This document shows positions 24,798-32,404 of a stretch of 64,000 nt of DNA, one piece after another (position 1 is the first letter of the stretch; the number at the start of each line of letters is the position of its first letter). A program made the position numbers and the translations under genes. Source of the stretch: WRMS01 sp038562165 (GTDB taxonomy: Bacteria; Bacillota; Peptococcia; DRI-13; UBA5745); assembly GCA_038562165.1 (NCBI GenBank), contig JBCFAO010000010.1:29400-93399 (forward strand). The letters run 5' to 3'. A model generated the notes under the pieces. The model had not been told where the DNA came from. It ran no database searches and worked only from the letters and a program-made list of their open reading frames with translations.

Positions 24798-24841
24798 ATT
24801 ATAACACCTCAATAGAAAATTTTCGAGTGTAGAAAATTTTC
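24798..24841 (-). promoter_or_regulatory. Operator/promoter cassette, copy 2
   Basis: On the minus strand: GAAAATTTTC, TACACTC, then a second GAAAATTTTC that overlaps TCGAAA (-35, 24826-24821), 17 bp, and TATAAT (-10, 24803-24798). The predicted leader is about 40 nt. The layout is base-for-base the same as before polA, apart from one insertion and a few substitutions. Confidence 0.7.
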
Positions 24842-24944
24842 TTCCCTATGTGTGTCAGGTATACTTTTTTAGAATTATGTCATAAATGGCAACTTAGTGT
24901 ATAATTGTTGTATTGAGCATTTTTGTGAGGAAGGATGATCTCAG

Positions 24945-25622
24945 ATGAAACTGACCTATACAGGAAAAACCAAAGACGTTTATGCACTGGAAGACGGCAA
25001 TTATCTGCTCCAATTTAAAGATGATGTAACCGGGGAAAATGGTGTATTTGATCCCGGCGCCAATACCGTAGGCTTGTCCATTGCCGGCGCCGGCCAGGCC
25101 GGTCTCCGTATGACTGCTTATTTTATGAATCTGATCAATGCCCAGGGTATTAAGACTCACTTTATTGCCGCCGATTTGGAAAAAGCTACGATGACAGTGC
25201 TTCCTGCCACTATATTTGGCAAAGGACTGGAGGTCATCTGCCGTTTTCGGGCGGTGGGCAGCTTTATTAAGCGTTATGGCGATTACATCGAATCCGGCGC
25301 TGTTCTTCCCGATTATGTGGAGATGACGCTGAAAGACGATGGCCGGGGTGACCCTCTGATCAATCAAGAGGCCTTGGCTGCTCTCAATATCCTCAGCCCT
25401 GCCGAATATGACGAAATTGCGGCTATGACCAAAAAAATTGCCCGCATCATCAAGGATGAGCTGGCCAGACTGGATATGGAGCTTTACGACATCAAGCTGG
25501 AATTCGGCCGGGTCAATGGCCAGGTTTGCTTGATTGATGAGATTTCCGGCGGCAACATGCGGGTTTTCCAGGAAGGCAAGGCACTGGATCCCTTAACCCT
25601 CTCGGCAAAAGTTATCGGATAA
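24945..25622 (+). CDS. purC: Phosphoribosylaminoimidazole-succinocarboxamide synthase
   Basis: A 225-residue SAICAR synthetase of the expected length. The N-terminus YTGKTKDVYALEDGNYLLQFKDD, the segment EVICRFRAVGSFIKRYG and the C-terminal LIDEISGGNMRVF are diagnostic. It joins aspartate to CAIR with ATP in de novo purine synthesis. The gene stands alone, outside a pur operon. A TATAAT lies at 24900-24905 with a poor -35, and no purine riboswitch is visible. Confidence 0.96.
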   Translation: MKLTYTGKTKDVYALEDGNYLLQFKDDVTGENGVFDPGANTVGLSIAGAGQAGLRMTAYFMNLINAQGIKTHFIAADLEKATMTVLPATIFGKGLEVICRFRAVGSFIKRYGDYIESGAVLPDYVEMTLKDDGRGDPLINQEALAALNILSPAEYDEIAAMTKKIARIIKDELARLDMELYDIKLEFGRVNGQVCLIDEISGGNMRVFQEGKALDPLTLSAKVIG

Positions 25623-25627
25623 TAAAA

Positions 25628-25779
25628 AAGATCAGGGCCGTTGCATTAACCGCAACGAAAAAAAGCACAAAAAAAGATGGTAACCGGCGTATGAAGCCGT
25701 CTTTTTTTGTGCCGGATTAGGGCCAAAGGGCGCATCGCCCAACGTTTACAATTAACGTTTTGCGACACGCCCTGATCTT
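25628..25779. repeat. 152-bp multi-hairpin element closed by an 11-bp inverted repeat
   Basis: AAGATCAGGGC (25628-25638) and GCCCTGATCTT (25769-25779) are perfect inverse complements. Between them are four separate hairpins: CGTTGC/GCAACG, the 13-bp terminator at 25665-25712, GGGCG/CGCCC, and AACGTT/AACGTT. Folded, it makes a five-way junction. It fills almost the whole gap between convergent purC and uppP. Confidence 0.7.
25665..25712. terminator. Strong bidirectional terminator for purC and uppP
   Basis: GCACAAAAAAAGA (25665-25677) and TCTTTTTTTGTGC (25700-25712) are perfect 13-bp arms. Inner CGGC and GCCG pair as well. The arms supply the A and T tracts for both strands. Confidence 0.85.
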
Positions 25780-25785
25780 ACTTTT

Positions 25786-26619
25786 TTAAAAACCCTGATT
25801 CAGCACATTGCCCGTTAGCTGAAAATAGAGAAGTACAATAATACCCAAAACAATCCGGTAATAGCCGAAAGCCTTAAAGTCATGGCGGCGGATATAAGAC
25901 AGCAGGAATTTAATGGCCACCAGAGATACCAAGAAAGCCACCAGGCTGCCGGTCAGCAGCACCATCCATTCCAAAAAGCCAAAACTTAAACCCGTTTTAA
26001 CAAGTTTCAGCAGGCTGGCGCCGGCCATGGCAGGCAGGGCCAAAAAGAAGGAAAACTCCGAGGCCACCGTGCGGCTGCAACCTAAAAAGACAGCCCCCAG
26101 TATGGTGGCGCCGGACCGGGAGGTGCCGGGCACTAAGGCCAGCACTTGAAACATACCGATAAGCAAGGCCGTCCGGTAGCCCAGCTCATCCATAGTGGTG
26201 ATGGTGGGACGCCGCCGGCCCCGTTCCAGGATCAGAAACAAGATGCCATAGATAATCAAAGCCAAAGCTACTACCCGGCTATTATACAAATAGGTATTAA
26301 TTTGCTCTTCAAACAATATCCCGGTTATTCCTAAAGGAATGACCCCCACCAGAATTCTGAACCAGAGGGACCAGGTTTCCCGTTTTTCCCGGGGGCTCTT
26401 TTGGCTGCCGAAAGGCCAAAGCCTCTGAAAATACAAAACTACCACTGCCAAGATGGACCCCAACTGGATTACCACCAGGAAAGTGTCAAGAAAAGTTTTG
26501 CTGAAATTAAGGGTCAAAAATTCATCCAGCAGAATCATATGGCCGGTGCTGCTGATAGGCAGCCATTCCGTAATACCCTGGACAATACCAAATATGATGG
26601 ATTTCAATATTTCAATCAA
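25786..26619 (-). CDS. uppP: Undecaprenyl-diphosphate phosphatase
   Basis: A 277-residue, multi-spanning membrane enzyme of the BacA/UppP family. The two active-site motifs are clear: EWLPISSTGH at 18-27 and PGTSRSGAT in the second half. It dephosphorylates undecaprenyl diphosphate to recycle the lipid carrier for peptidoglycan and wall polymers, and higher levels give bacitracin tolerance. The gene is monocistronic. Confidence 0.97.
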   Translation of the reverse strand: MIEILKSIIFGIVQGITEWLPISSTGHMILLDEFLTLNFSKTFLDTFLVVIQLGSILAVVVLYFQRLWPFGSQKSPREKRETWSLWFRILVGVIPLGITGILFEEQINTYLYNSRVVALALIIYGILFLILERGRRRPTITTMDELGYRTALLIGMFQVLALVPGTSRSGATILGAVFLGCSRTVASEFSFFLALPAMAGASLLKLVKTGLSFGFLEWMVLLTGSLVAFLVSLVAIKFLLSYIRRHDFKAFGYYRIVLGIIVLLYFQLTGNVLNQGF

Positions 26620-27117
26620 GGGTTCATCCTCCTTGCCGCAATGTCATGATTTATGTGTCAAAGGGTGGTGGGTCCTAGTGTCTTCGCCAGGTAATGCAGA
26701 TTGTACAAAAATTTCGTTTGTGTTCAATTAACCGAGGCTAGCTGAGCAAAAATTGCGTTTGTATGTAAAATGCAAGACTAATACCTATACATAATCGAAA
26801 AAATTGCACCGATATGGGCTGAAATCGCCTAAAATTGCCCCTAATCAACCCTGCAAATCACGTACAAACGAAAAAACTGTACAGTCGTCGGCGAGAATCA
26901 GCACACAAACGAAAAAATTGAACAGAACCACAGGGGTTGCCGGTTTCCTTTGTCGTAATTATACTCGACCGGGCTTGCTTCTATGCCAGTCCCCTACACC
27001 TGGACCAGCACCGGCGCACAAGTCTACATATCCTGGAAAGCGTCTGAACCAGCACCGGCGCACAAGTCTACATATCCTGTGCCGCCCATGCGTCTGGATC
27101 AGCACCGGTGCACTAGT
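26620..27117 (-). other. Intergenic region with two repeat systems
   Basis: A 498-bp gap between uppP and the ybaK-like gene holds locus 3 of the 41-bp-phased element (26702-26924) and a three-copy direct repeat (27005-27129). Open frames here translate only the repeats (for example PAPAHKSTYP repeated) and are not called as genes. Confidence 0.75.
26702..26924 (+). repeat. 41-bp-phased repeat element, locus 3 (divergent subfamily)
   Basis: TGTACAAAAATTTCGTTTGT (26702) and TGAGCAAAAATTGCGTTTGT (26743) are forward copies 41 bp apart. Inverted copies at 26864 and 26905 are again 41 bp apart, and a degenerate inverted copy is at 26791-26810. The motif keeps TGTnCA and GTTTGT of loci 1 and 2 but has a different centre, and the spacers are unrelated. 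The forward-forward then inverted-inverted order is conserved. Confidence 0.75.
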
Positions 27118-27129
27118 CTACAATTCCTG
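27005..27129 (+). repeat. Three 31-bp direct repeats reaching into the ybaK-like gene
   Basis: A unit beginning CCAGCACCGGCGCACAAG and ending ATATCCTG occurs at 27005-27035 and 27049-27079. A diverged copy at 27099-27129 contains the palindrome GCACCGGTGC. Copies 2 and 3 are each preceded by GCGTCTG. Copy 3 contains the stop codon and last residues of the ybaK-like gene. Confidence 0.8.
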
Positions 27130-27627
27130 TGCCTGTGCCGGTGCCTGTGCCGGCGCCTCCCAGCCATTGCATACGTCTACCCAGTCCAGAGCGCCGGCAG
27201 TCTGCCATAGCTGGTCCAAATCCAGCTCGATGGCGGAATTGCTGCTGCCGCAAGCGGGATAAACCGTCTGAAAACGCTTTAAGGAAACATCCAGATATAC
27301 TCTTGTCCGGGGTAAAAGAGCAAAAGGGCATACGCCCCCTACGCCATGGCCCGTTAAATCCAGCACCCGGTCTGCCGAAAGCATATTGGGCTTTTTGCCG
27401 AAGGCCTGCTTATACTTGCTGCTGTTGATTCTGGCGTCGCCGGCAGCCACTACCATCAGACAATTGTCTTGATCGGCAAAGGTCAGGCTTTTGGCTATGC
27501 GGGCGGGAATTACATTTAAAGCTTGGGCGGCCAGCTCCACGGTGGCGCTGGATACGGCAAACTCTTGCACCTTATGGGTTAACCCCCACTGACTCAGGTG
27601 CTTTTTAACTTTTTCGATTGAACTCAT
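27118..27627 (-). CDS. YbaK/EbsC-family aminoacyl-tRNA deacylase
   Basis: A 169-residue protein with the INS/YbaK fold. The core contains PARIAKSLTFAD, the conserved Lys, GDARINSSKYKQAFG and VGGVCPFAL. Family members hydrolyse mischarged tRNA, such as Cys- or Ala-tRNA-Pro. The last dozen residues, a proline-alanine-glutamine run (APAQAPAQAQ), are encoded by the adjoining repeat and look like a secondary extension. Its ATG overlaps the dxr stop by four bases, so it is translationally coupled to dxr. Confidence 0.9.
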   Translation of the reverse strand: MSSIEKVKKHLSQWGLTHKVQEFAVSSATVELAAQALNVIPARIAKSLTFADQDNCLMVVAAGDARINSSKYKQAFGKKPNMLSADRVLDLTGHGVGGVCPFALLPRTRVYLDVSLKRFQTVYPACGSSNSAIELDLDQLWQTAGALDWVDVCNGWEAPAQAPAQAQEL

Positions 27628-28829
27628 TTCCAGGAGACTCCATTCATTCCTTCTTCACAGGCCCCCAGCAAATCGGCTAATTTAGGCTTGGCCACCACTT
27701 GATGGGCTTCCATAGCCTGGCTGATTTTCCGGGGGATATCGAGAAAGCTGATTCTTCCCGCCAAGAAGGCTTCCACGGCCCGTTCATTGGCGCCGTTGAG
27801 CACCGCCGGCATAGTGCCGCCGATTTTGAGGGCTTCATAAGCCAGCTTCAGGCAGGGAAACAACTGATGATCCGGTTCTTCAAAGGTCAATTCTTTAGCC
27901 TGCATAAAATTTAAATAATTGCTGCAGCCTTTAAGCCGCCGGGGCCAGGTTAAAGCTACCTGTATAGGCTGGCGCATATCCGGCTGGCCCATTTGCGCCA
28001 ATATAGGACCGTCGATAAATTCCACCATGGAATGAATGATGCTTTGGGGATGAACCACTACCTGGATTCTGGCCAGAGGCACTTGAAAAAGCCAATGGGC
28101 CTCAATAACTTCCAAGCCTTTATTCATCAAGGTTGCGCTGTCGATGGTAACTTTTTTGCCCATGGTCCAGGTAGGATGCATCAGCGCTTCTTTAGGCCCT
28201 ATGGCAGCTAATTGCTTTTCGGTAAAGCCCCGGAAAGGGCCGCCGGAAGCTGTCAAAATCAGCCTTCTTACTGTGCCGCAAGTCTGCCTGGCCGTTTCTG
28301 CCGCCGCCCCTCTTGATGTGCCCGCCGCCGTAACGCTGCGTCCCCCAAGACATTGAAAAATAGCGGAGTGCTCGCTGTCCACCGGTATGATGGAAGCGCC
28401 GTGGGCTTCGGCCATGGCACAAACCAATTGTCCCCCTACCACCAAGGATTCCTTGTTTGACAGGGCTATCCGCTTGCCGGCTTTCGCCGCCGCCAGTACC
28501 GGTTCTAATCCAGCCACACCGCTGATGGCAGCCACAACCGTGCCGGCAGAGCCCATGGTAGCCGCCAGCTTATAGCCTTCCATGCCGTACATGATTTCCG
28601 GCATCCAGCTCCCCTCTTCTTGCAGCAGCTTTTTTAATTCCATGGCCTTTTGGGCTGTGGCTGTCACTGCCAGCCGCGGCTCAAACTCTGAAACCTGACG
28701 AGCCAGCAGCACCATATTATTATGGCCTGTCAGAGCTTCTACTGCCAGCCCCAAATGCCTGGCAACCTGCAAAGTTTGCGTGCCAATGCTGCCGGTAGAC
28801 CCTAAGACAGCTACACCTTGCTTTGCCAT
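27624..28829 (-). CDS. dxr: 1-deoxy-D-xylulose-5-phosphate reductoisomerase
   Basis: A 401-residue enzyme of the MEP isoprenoid pathway. The NADPH-binding GSTGSIGTQTL is at the N-terminus, with NKESLVVGG and the metal/substrate residues in VDSEHSAIFQCL, then SGGPFRG. A stretch of about 18 residues between CLGG and RRLILTASGG is longer than in most homologues. It makes 2-C-methyl-D-erythritol 4-phosphate. The other MEP genes usually adjacent are absent; the downstream uppP also acts on isoprenoid lipid carriers. AGGAGG precedes the ATG. Confidence 0.96.
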   Translation of the reverse strand: MAKQGVAVLGSTGSIGTQTLQVARHLGLAVEALTGHNNMVLLARQVSEFEPRLAVTATAQKAMELKKLLQEEGSWMPEIMYGMEGYKLAATMGSAGTVVAAISGVAGLEPVLAAAKAGKRIALSNKESLVVGGQLVCAMAEAHGASIIPVDSEHSAIFQCLGGRSVTAAGTSRGAAAETARQTCGTVRRLILTASGGPFRGFTEKQLAAIGPKEALMHPTWTMGKKVTIDSATLMNKGLEVIEAHWLFQVPLARIQVVVHPQSIIHSMVEFIDGPILAQMGQPDMRQPIQVALTWPRRLKGCSNYLNFMQAKELTFEEPDHQLFPCLKLAYEALKIGGTMPAVLNGANERAVEAFLAGRISFLDIPRKISQAMEAHQVVAKPKLADLLGACEEGMNGVSWK

Positions 28830-28868
28830 AATCTCCTCCTCTTCCGATTCCTTCCGTCTCTATCTGCT

Positions 28869-30254
28869 TTAAATCCCTTCCGTCAGGTCGTGAATCCATT
28901 TGCCGCTTTTCAGCCGCCACATAGCCATCAGGAATTTGATCAATTCTTCAATAGTAATTAAGGCTACTACTTGTTCTACCGGCAACCGCCAATAAACGGA
29001 CCCCAAAAAAGCCAGAGGAACGCCTACAAGCCACATGGTAGATAAATCCATAGCCAGACAGGCCTTGGCGTCGCCGCCTCCCCGAAAAATACCCACAATC
29101 AAAACCAGATTGATTTGGCGGATGCAATAAGTCAGGCCAAATATCTTTAAAATCAGCCCCGCAGAACGGATAGCCCCTTCCGATATACGAAAGAAGGATA
29201 ATACCCAGGAACCGCTCAGCAAAATCAGGATACCCAGGAAAAGCCCCAGCAAACCCGTAAGAACTGTAAAGCGATTAGCGTAAAACCTGACTTTTTCTTT
29301 ATCGCCGGAACCAATTTGATGACCGATCATCACCAAGGAAGCACTGGCTATACTGAAGCAAAGCACCATGAAAAAGTTTTGAATCGTATTGGTAATATTG
29401 GTGGCCGCCAAGGCCGCCGTACCGATTCTGCCGTAGGCCGCCGTATAGAAAACCGCCCCCAGGCCCCATAGTCCTTCGTTCATTACCACAGGCAAAACCA
29501 CGTTATATACGGTGCGCATATAAGACCAATCAAAATTTAAATAATCCCGGAGACTTCCCCGCAAAGGCTGCCTCGGCTTTAAGCTGATCAACAGCATTAA
29601 AAAGCATTCCAAAAATCTGGCCAATACCGTAGCAATGGCGGCTCCTCTTACGCCCAAGGCCGGCAAGCCCAGCTTGCCAAAAATAAGCAGATAATTAAAA
29701 ACCGTATTCGTTAAAATAGCCAGAAAGCTGATGAACATGGGTACGGCTGCATTATTTATACTTCTTTGGGCATGGGAGAAAACAAAGGTAATGGCCGTAG
29801 GGATATAACTGATACAAACAATCCAAAGATACTCTCTGCCTAAATACAACACTGTCTCAGCATCACTGAACAAGCCCATGATCGGGATTGGAAAAAAGAC
29901 CGCCAGAGCCGTGAAGAGGGCGCCGGACAAAATCAGGCTGATCAAGCCCACTCCTATCGTGCGGAAGATATCCCGCCGGTTGCCGCTGCCCCAATACTGG
30001 GAAATAAAGATGCTAACACCGGAAGAGACGCCGTAAATCACCATATTGAATAAGAAAAAAAATTGATTGGCAACACCTACTGCCGCTACTTCATTTTCTC
30101 CTACCGCACCGATCATCACTGTGTCGATCATATTCAGAGAGGATATTAAAAAATTTTGAATCATTATGGGCAATGCCAGCGTAACTAAACTTCGGTAAAA
30201 GGCTTTGTCACCAAATAGCCCTCTTTCGCCCAACAGAGCTGCTGTCTTATTCAT
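28869..30254 (-). CDS. MATE-family efflux transporter
   Basis: A 461-residue protein with twelve hydrophobic segments in two halves. The opening ALPIMIQNFLISSLNMIDTVMIGAVGENEVAAVG and the second-half VMNEGLWGLGAVFYTAAYG are typical of MATE cation-coupled exporters of the NorM/DinF group. The substrate is unknown. AAAGGAA precedes the ATG. A terminator separates it from the upstream rpe, and dxr follows after 39 bp, so they may share a transcript. Confidence 0.92.
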   Translation of the reverse strand: MNKTAALLGERGLFGDKAFYRSLVTLALPIMIQNFLISSLNMIDTVMIGAVGENEVAAVGVANQFFFLFNMVIYGVSSGVSIFISQYWGSGNRRDIFRTIGVGLISLILSGALFTALAVFFPIPIMGLFSDAETVLYLGREYLWIVCISYIPTAITFVFSHAQRSINNAAVPMFISFLAILTNTVFNYLLIFGKLGLPALGVRGAAIATVLARFLECFLMLLISLKPRQPLRGSLRDYLNFDWSYMRTVYNVVLPVVMNEGLWGLGAVFYTAAYGRIGTAALAATNITNTIQNFFMVLCFSIASASLVMIGHQIGSGDKEKVRFYANRFTVLTGLLGLFLGILILLSGSWVLSFFRISEGAIRSAGLILKIFGLTYCIRQINLVLIVGIFRGGGDAKACLAMDLSTMWLVGVPLAFLGSVYWRLPVEQVVALITIEELIKFLMAMWRLKSGKWIHDLTEGI

Positions 30255-30274
30255 AATTCCTTTCAGAAGAAAAA

Positions 30275-30296
30275 CAGGCTTTTGATCAGAAGCCTG
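30275..30296 (-). terminator. Intrinsic terminator of rpe
   Basis: On the minus strand CAGGCTT and AAGCCTG pair around an 8-nt loop and are followed by TTTTTC. It sits between rpe and the MATE gene. Confidence 0.75.
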
Positions 30297-30301
30297 CTTT
30301 T

Positions 30302-30970
30302 TTAACCTTCAAAAGCTGAAATCAACCGCTGAAAAGCTTTGATATTGTCTCTGGTCTTTCCCGGCTGAAATAAGGCGGACCCAATGACCAGGTTTTCTAC
30401 ACCGGCAGCCAGAAATTCGCCGATGTTTTGCTGATTGACGCCGCCGTCGGCCTGTATCTGAAAATCCAGGCCTTCTTCTTGCTTTTTGGCCTTTAACCAT
30501 CTGACCTTTTTTAACACAGGCAAAATAGCTTTTTGGCCGCCAAAGCCGGGGTTTACCGTCATGACCAGAACCCGATCCAAAAAGGGCAGCACCGGCTCCA
30601 GTAACTCTACAGGCGTAGCAGGATTGATGGCAACACCGGCCTTCACTCCCAGCTCTCTGATCATCTCCAAAGTGCGGTGCAAATGAAGACAAGCCTCACT
30701 GTGGACGGTGATACTGTCCACCTTAGCGGCCACGAAAGCGGGAATCAGCCGCTCCGGCTCAACCACCATCAGATGAGCATCAAATTCGATATCGGTATAT
30801 TTTCTCAGCATGGCCACCGGCCCGGGGCCAAAGGTCAGGTTGGGCACAAAACGGCCGTCCATAATGTCCAAATGCAGACAGACAATGCCTTCATCTGCCA
30901 CTTCCCTAATCTCCTGCCCCCAAAACCCGGCATCGGCTGCCAAAAGAGATGGCGCAATAATTGTTTCCAT
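30302..30970 (-). CDS. rpe: Ribulose-phosphate 3-epimerase
   Basis: A 222-residue TIM-barrel enzyme of standard length. APSLLAAD, HLDIMDGRFVPNLTFGP, DAHLMV, NPGFGGQ and QADGGVN mark the active site and metal ligands (His, Asp, His, Asp). It interconverts ribulose 5-phosphate and xylulose 5-phosphate in the pentose phosphate pathway. It is not in the common cluster with the ribosome GTPase and PP2C phosphatase. AAAGGAT precedes the ATG. Confidence 0.97.
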   Translation of the reverse strand: METIIAPSLLAADAGFWGQEIREVADEGIVCLHLDIMDGRFVPNLTFGPGPVAMLRKYTDIEFDAHLMVVEPERLIPAFVAAKVDSITVHSEACLHLHRTLEMIRELGVKAGVAINPATPVELLEPVLPFLDRVLVMTVNPGFGGQKAILPVLKKVRWLKAKKQEEGLDFQIQADGGVNQQNIGEFLAAGVENLVIGSALFQPGKTRDNIKAFQRLISAFEG

Positions 30971-31031
30971 TCTTATATCCTTTAAGGAGTATTGATGCCG
31001 TTTCCTAAGAAGCGGCGAACCAGCCCCACAA

Positions 31032-31385
31032 TCAGGGTGTGTTAATGCCGTTTCTTTTGATGTAATCGCCGTTTCTCTTCCGCTTGATCACCATATGGTT
31101 GGCCAGATGCTCCATCACGACTTCCATGGCCATCAGGCTCTTTAAACCGGCATGGTACATCACGTGGCCTTTATCCTTGAAATAGCTGCCCTGCTCATCC
31201 AAAGTCTTTATTACTTCATCGGCGCGACTATCCACGAAGGCTTTAATAAATGCTTCGGCTTTTTCCGTGTTTTCGCATTCTCCATCAAGATAACCGGCAT
31301 CCTTCAATTCTTCAATACGCTTGTCCGACAGACCGTCAAATACTGTCAGATCTAAAAAAAGCTGTTCGTTTTCCACTATCACCAT
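31032..31385 (-). CDS. Unknown small acidic protein
   Basis: A 117-residue soluble, mostly helical protein that I do not recognise. The ATG at 31385 is preceded by AGGAGAGG, which decides the start against an in-frame codon ten residues earlier. The first half is acidic (ELKDAGYLDGECENTEKAE); the end is basic (VIKRKRNGDYIKRNG). A short histidine-containing segment, HVMYHAGLKSLMAMEVVMEHLANH, is in the second half. Codon use is like the neighbours. It lies between rpe and the end of the Rnf operon; the short gap gives no functional clue. Confidence 0.7.
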   Translation of the reverse strand: MVIVENEQLFLDLTVFDGLSDKRIEELKDAGYLDGECENTEKAEAFIKAFVDSRADEVIKTLDEQGSYFKDKGHVMYHAGLKSLMAMEVVMEHLANHMVIKRKRNGDYIKRNGINTP

Positions 31386-31442
31386 GGGCAACCTCTCCTC
31401 TCGTCCTCTCCTCAACCGGAGTCTTTAGCATTATGCTATTGT

Positions 31443-32000
31443 TTATATTGTACCATTTATTCCCGAGTTACTCAATGCCTGAATCACCGACTTTGCGGAA
31501 AACCCTGTAAATAACCCTACGGGAACAGCGGAAAGAAAAAGCCAGGGCAAATAGTAAAAAACCCCGGTATTGCTTAATAAAAGGGCCACCATCAGCAATT
31601 GGCCGCCATGATGAGCAGCCGCTCCCGCCAGGCTGACCCCTACAATAGAAACAGATTTTCTTCCGGTAAATATTGCCATAACAAAAAAGCTTATTAAACC
31701 GCCGCCCCAGCTGATCCAAAAAGCCGGAGTCAGAAAAGTACCCAGCACCAATCCGGCTAAGAGCAACCGCAACACCACCACCAGGAAAACCTGCCTTCTT
31801 GGGAAAAAGCCGAAAGCCGTCAGGGTGATAATATTAGCCAGACCAAGCTTAACCCCCGGCAAAGGGATAAAAGGCGGAATCGCCGCTTCCACTGCCGAGA
31901 GGGCCAGGCTCATGGCTACCAAAAGGGAGAGAAACAGAATATCCCTTACCGATAGGCTTTGCTTGCCAGCAAGGGCTTGCTTTTTATTTGAGGACGCCAT
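31443..32000 (-). CDS. Gx transporter family membrane protein
   Basis: A 185-residue protein with five or six membrane segments of the Hpre_diP_synt_I/Gx transporter family. The GVKLGLANIITLTAF stretch and the HHGGQLLMVALLL motif are characteristic. These proteins resemble the substrate-binding S-components of ECF importers; older annotations call them heptaprenyl diphosphate synthase component I. In anaerobes they often follow a NusG-domain-II gene and apbE near Rnf or Nqr genes, as here. It overlaps the NusG-domain gene by 17 bp. Confidence 0.85.
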   Translation of the reverse strand: MASSNKKQALAGKQSLSVRDILFLSLLVAMSLALSAVEAAIPPFIPLPGVKLGLANIITLTAFGFFPRRQVFLVVVLRLLLAGLVLGTFLTPAFWISWGGGLISFFVMAIFTGRKSVSIVGVSLAGAAAHHGGQLLMVALLLSNTGVFYYLPWLFLSAVPVGLFTGFSAKSVIQALSNSGINGTI

Positions 32001-32397
32001 CTAATTCCCCCTCGCCCTGGCCTGCCGGATTGTCTAAAGCAATTAAACGGATAATGATTTCATTGGGCACGCAAACAATGGATTGTCCGGCTTTACTGAT
32101 AAATCCCGTTTTAACACAGGCTTGATCGGGACAGGTTGCCCTGTCCACATGGACGCCCTGGTCAGGCCAATAGGACAAATAGACGCCGCCGGCGGCTCCC
32201 TCAACATGCCAGCGGCCCTGCTCACCTTGGGGCAGGCTGCTTACCGGCATTCTGAGACGCTCTTCTCCCGGCCGGCTGATCTCCAGAACCAACTCCTGGG
32301 AGCGGTCGCCGCCGGAGAAATATTGAAAAGCCAGCAGCGCCAGAGCCGCCGCCAATATGACGGCCAGTATCTGTTTGTCTGTTTTTCCTAAACCCAT
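31984..32397 (-). CDS. NusG domain II-containing membrane-anchored protein
   Basis: A 137-residue protein with an N-terminal membrane anchor (about 8-28) and an external beta domain. The conserved CPDQACVKTGFIS followed by GQSIVCVPN is the signature of the Rnf/Nqr-linked NusG domain II family. Its biochemical role is unknown; the constant company of apbE and Rnf suggests a part in assembly or flavin attachment outside the membrane. It starts 7 bp after the apbE stop. Confidence 0.88.
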   Translation of the reverse strand: MGLGKTDKQILAVILAAALALLAFQYFSGGDRSQELVLEISRPGEERLRMPVSSLPQGEQGRWHVEGAAGGVYLSYWPDQGVHVDRATCPDQACVKTGFISKAGQSIVCVPNEIIIRLIALDNPAGQGEGELDGVLK

Positions 32398-32404
32398 AAC
32401 CTAA

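Noticed and set aside
24798..24841. Standard CodY box
   Set aside because: The half sites resemble CodY, but the spacer is 7 bp instead of 1 bp, so I describe it only as a related-looking operator.
26804..27262. 152-residue plus-strand ORF
   Set aside because: It runs through two repeat systems and antisense to the ybaK-like gene, and has no ribosome binding site.
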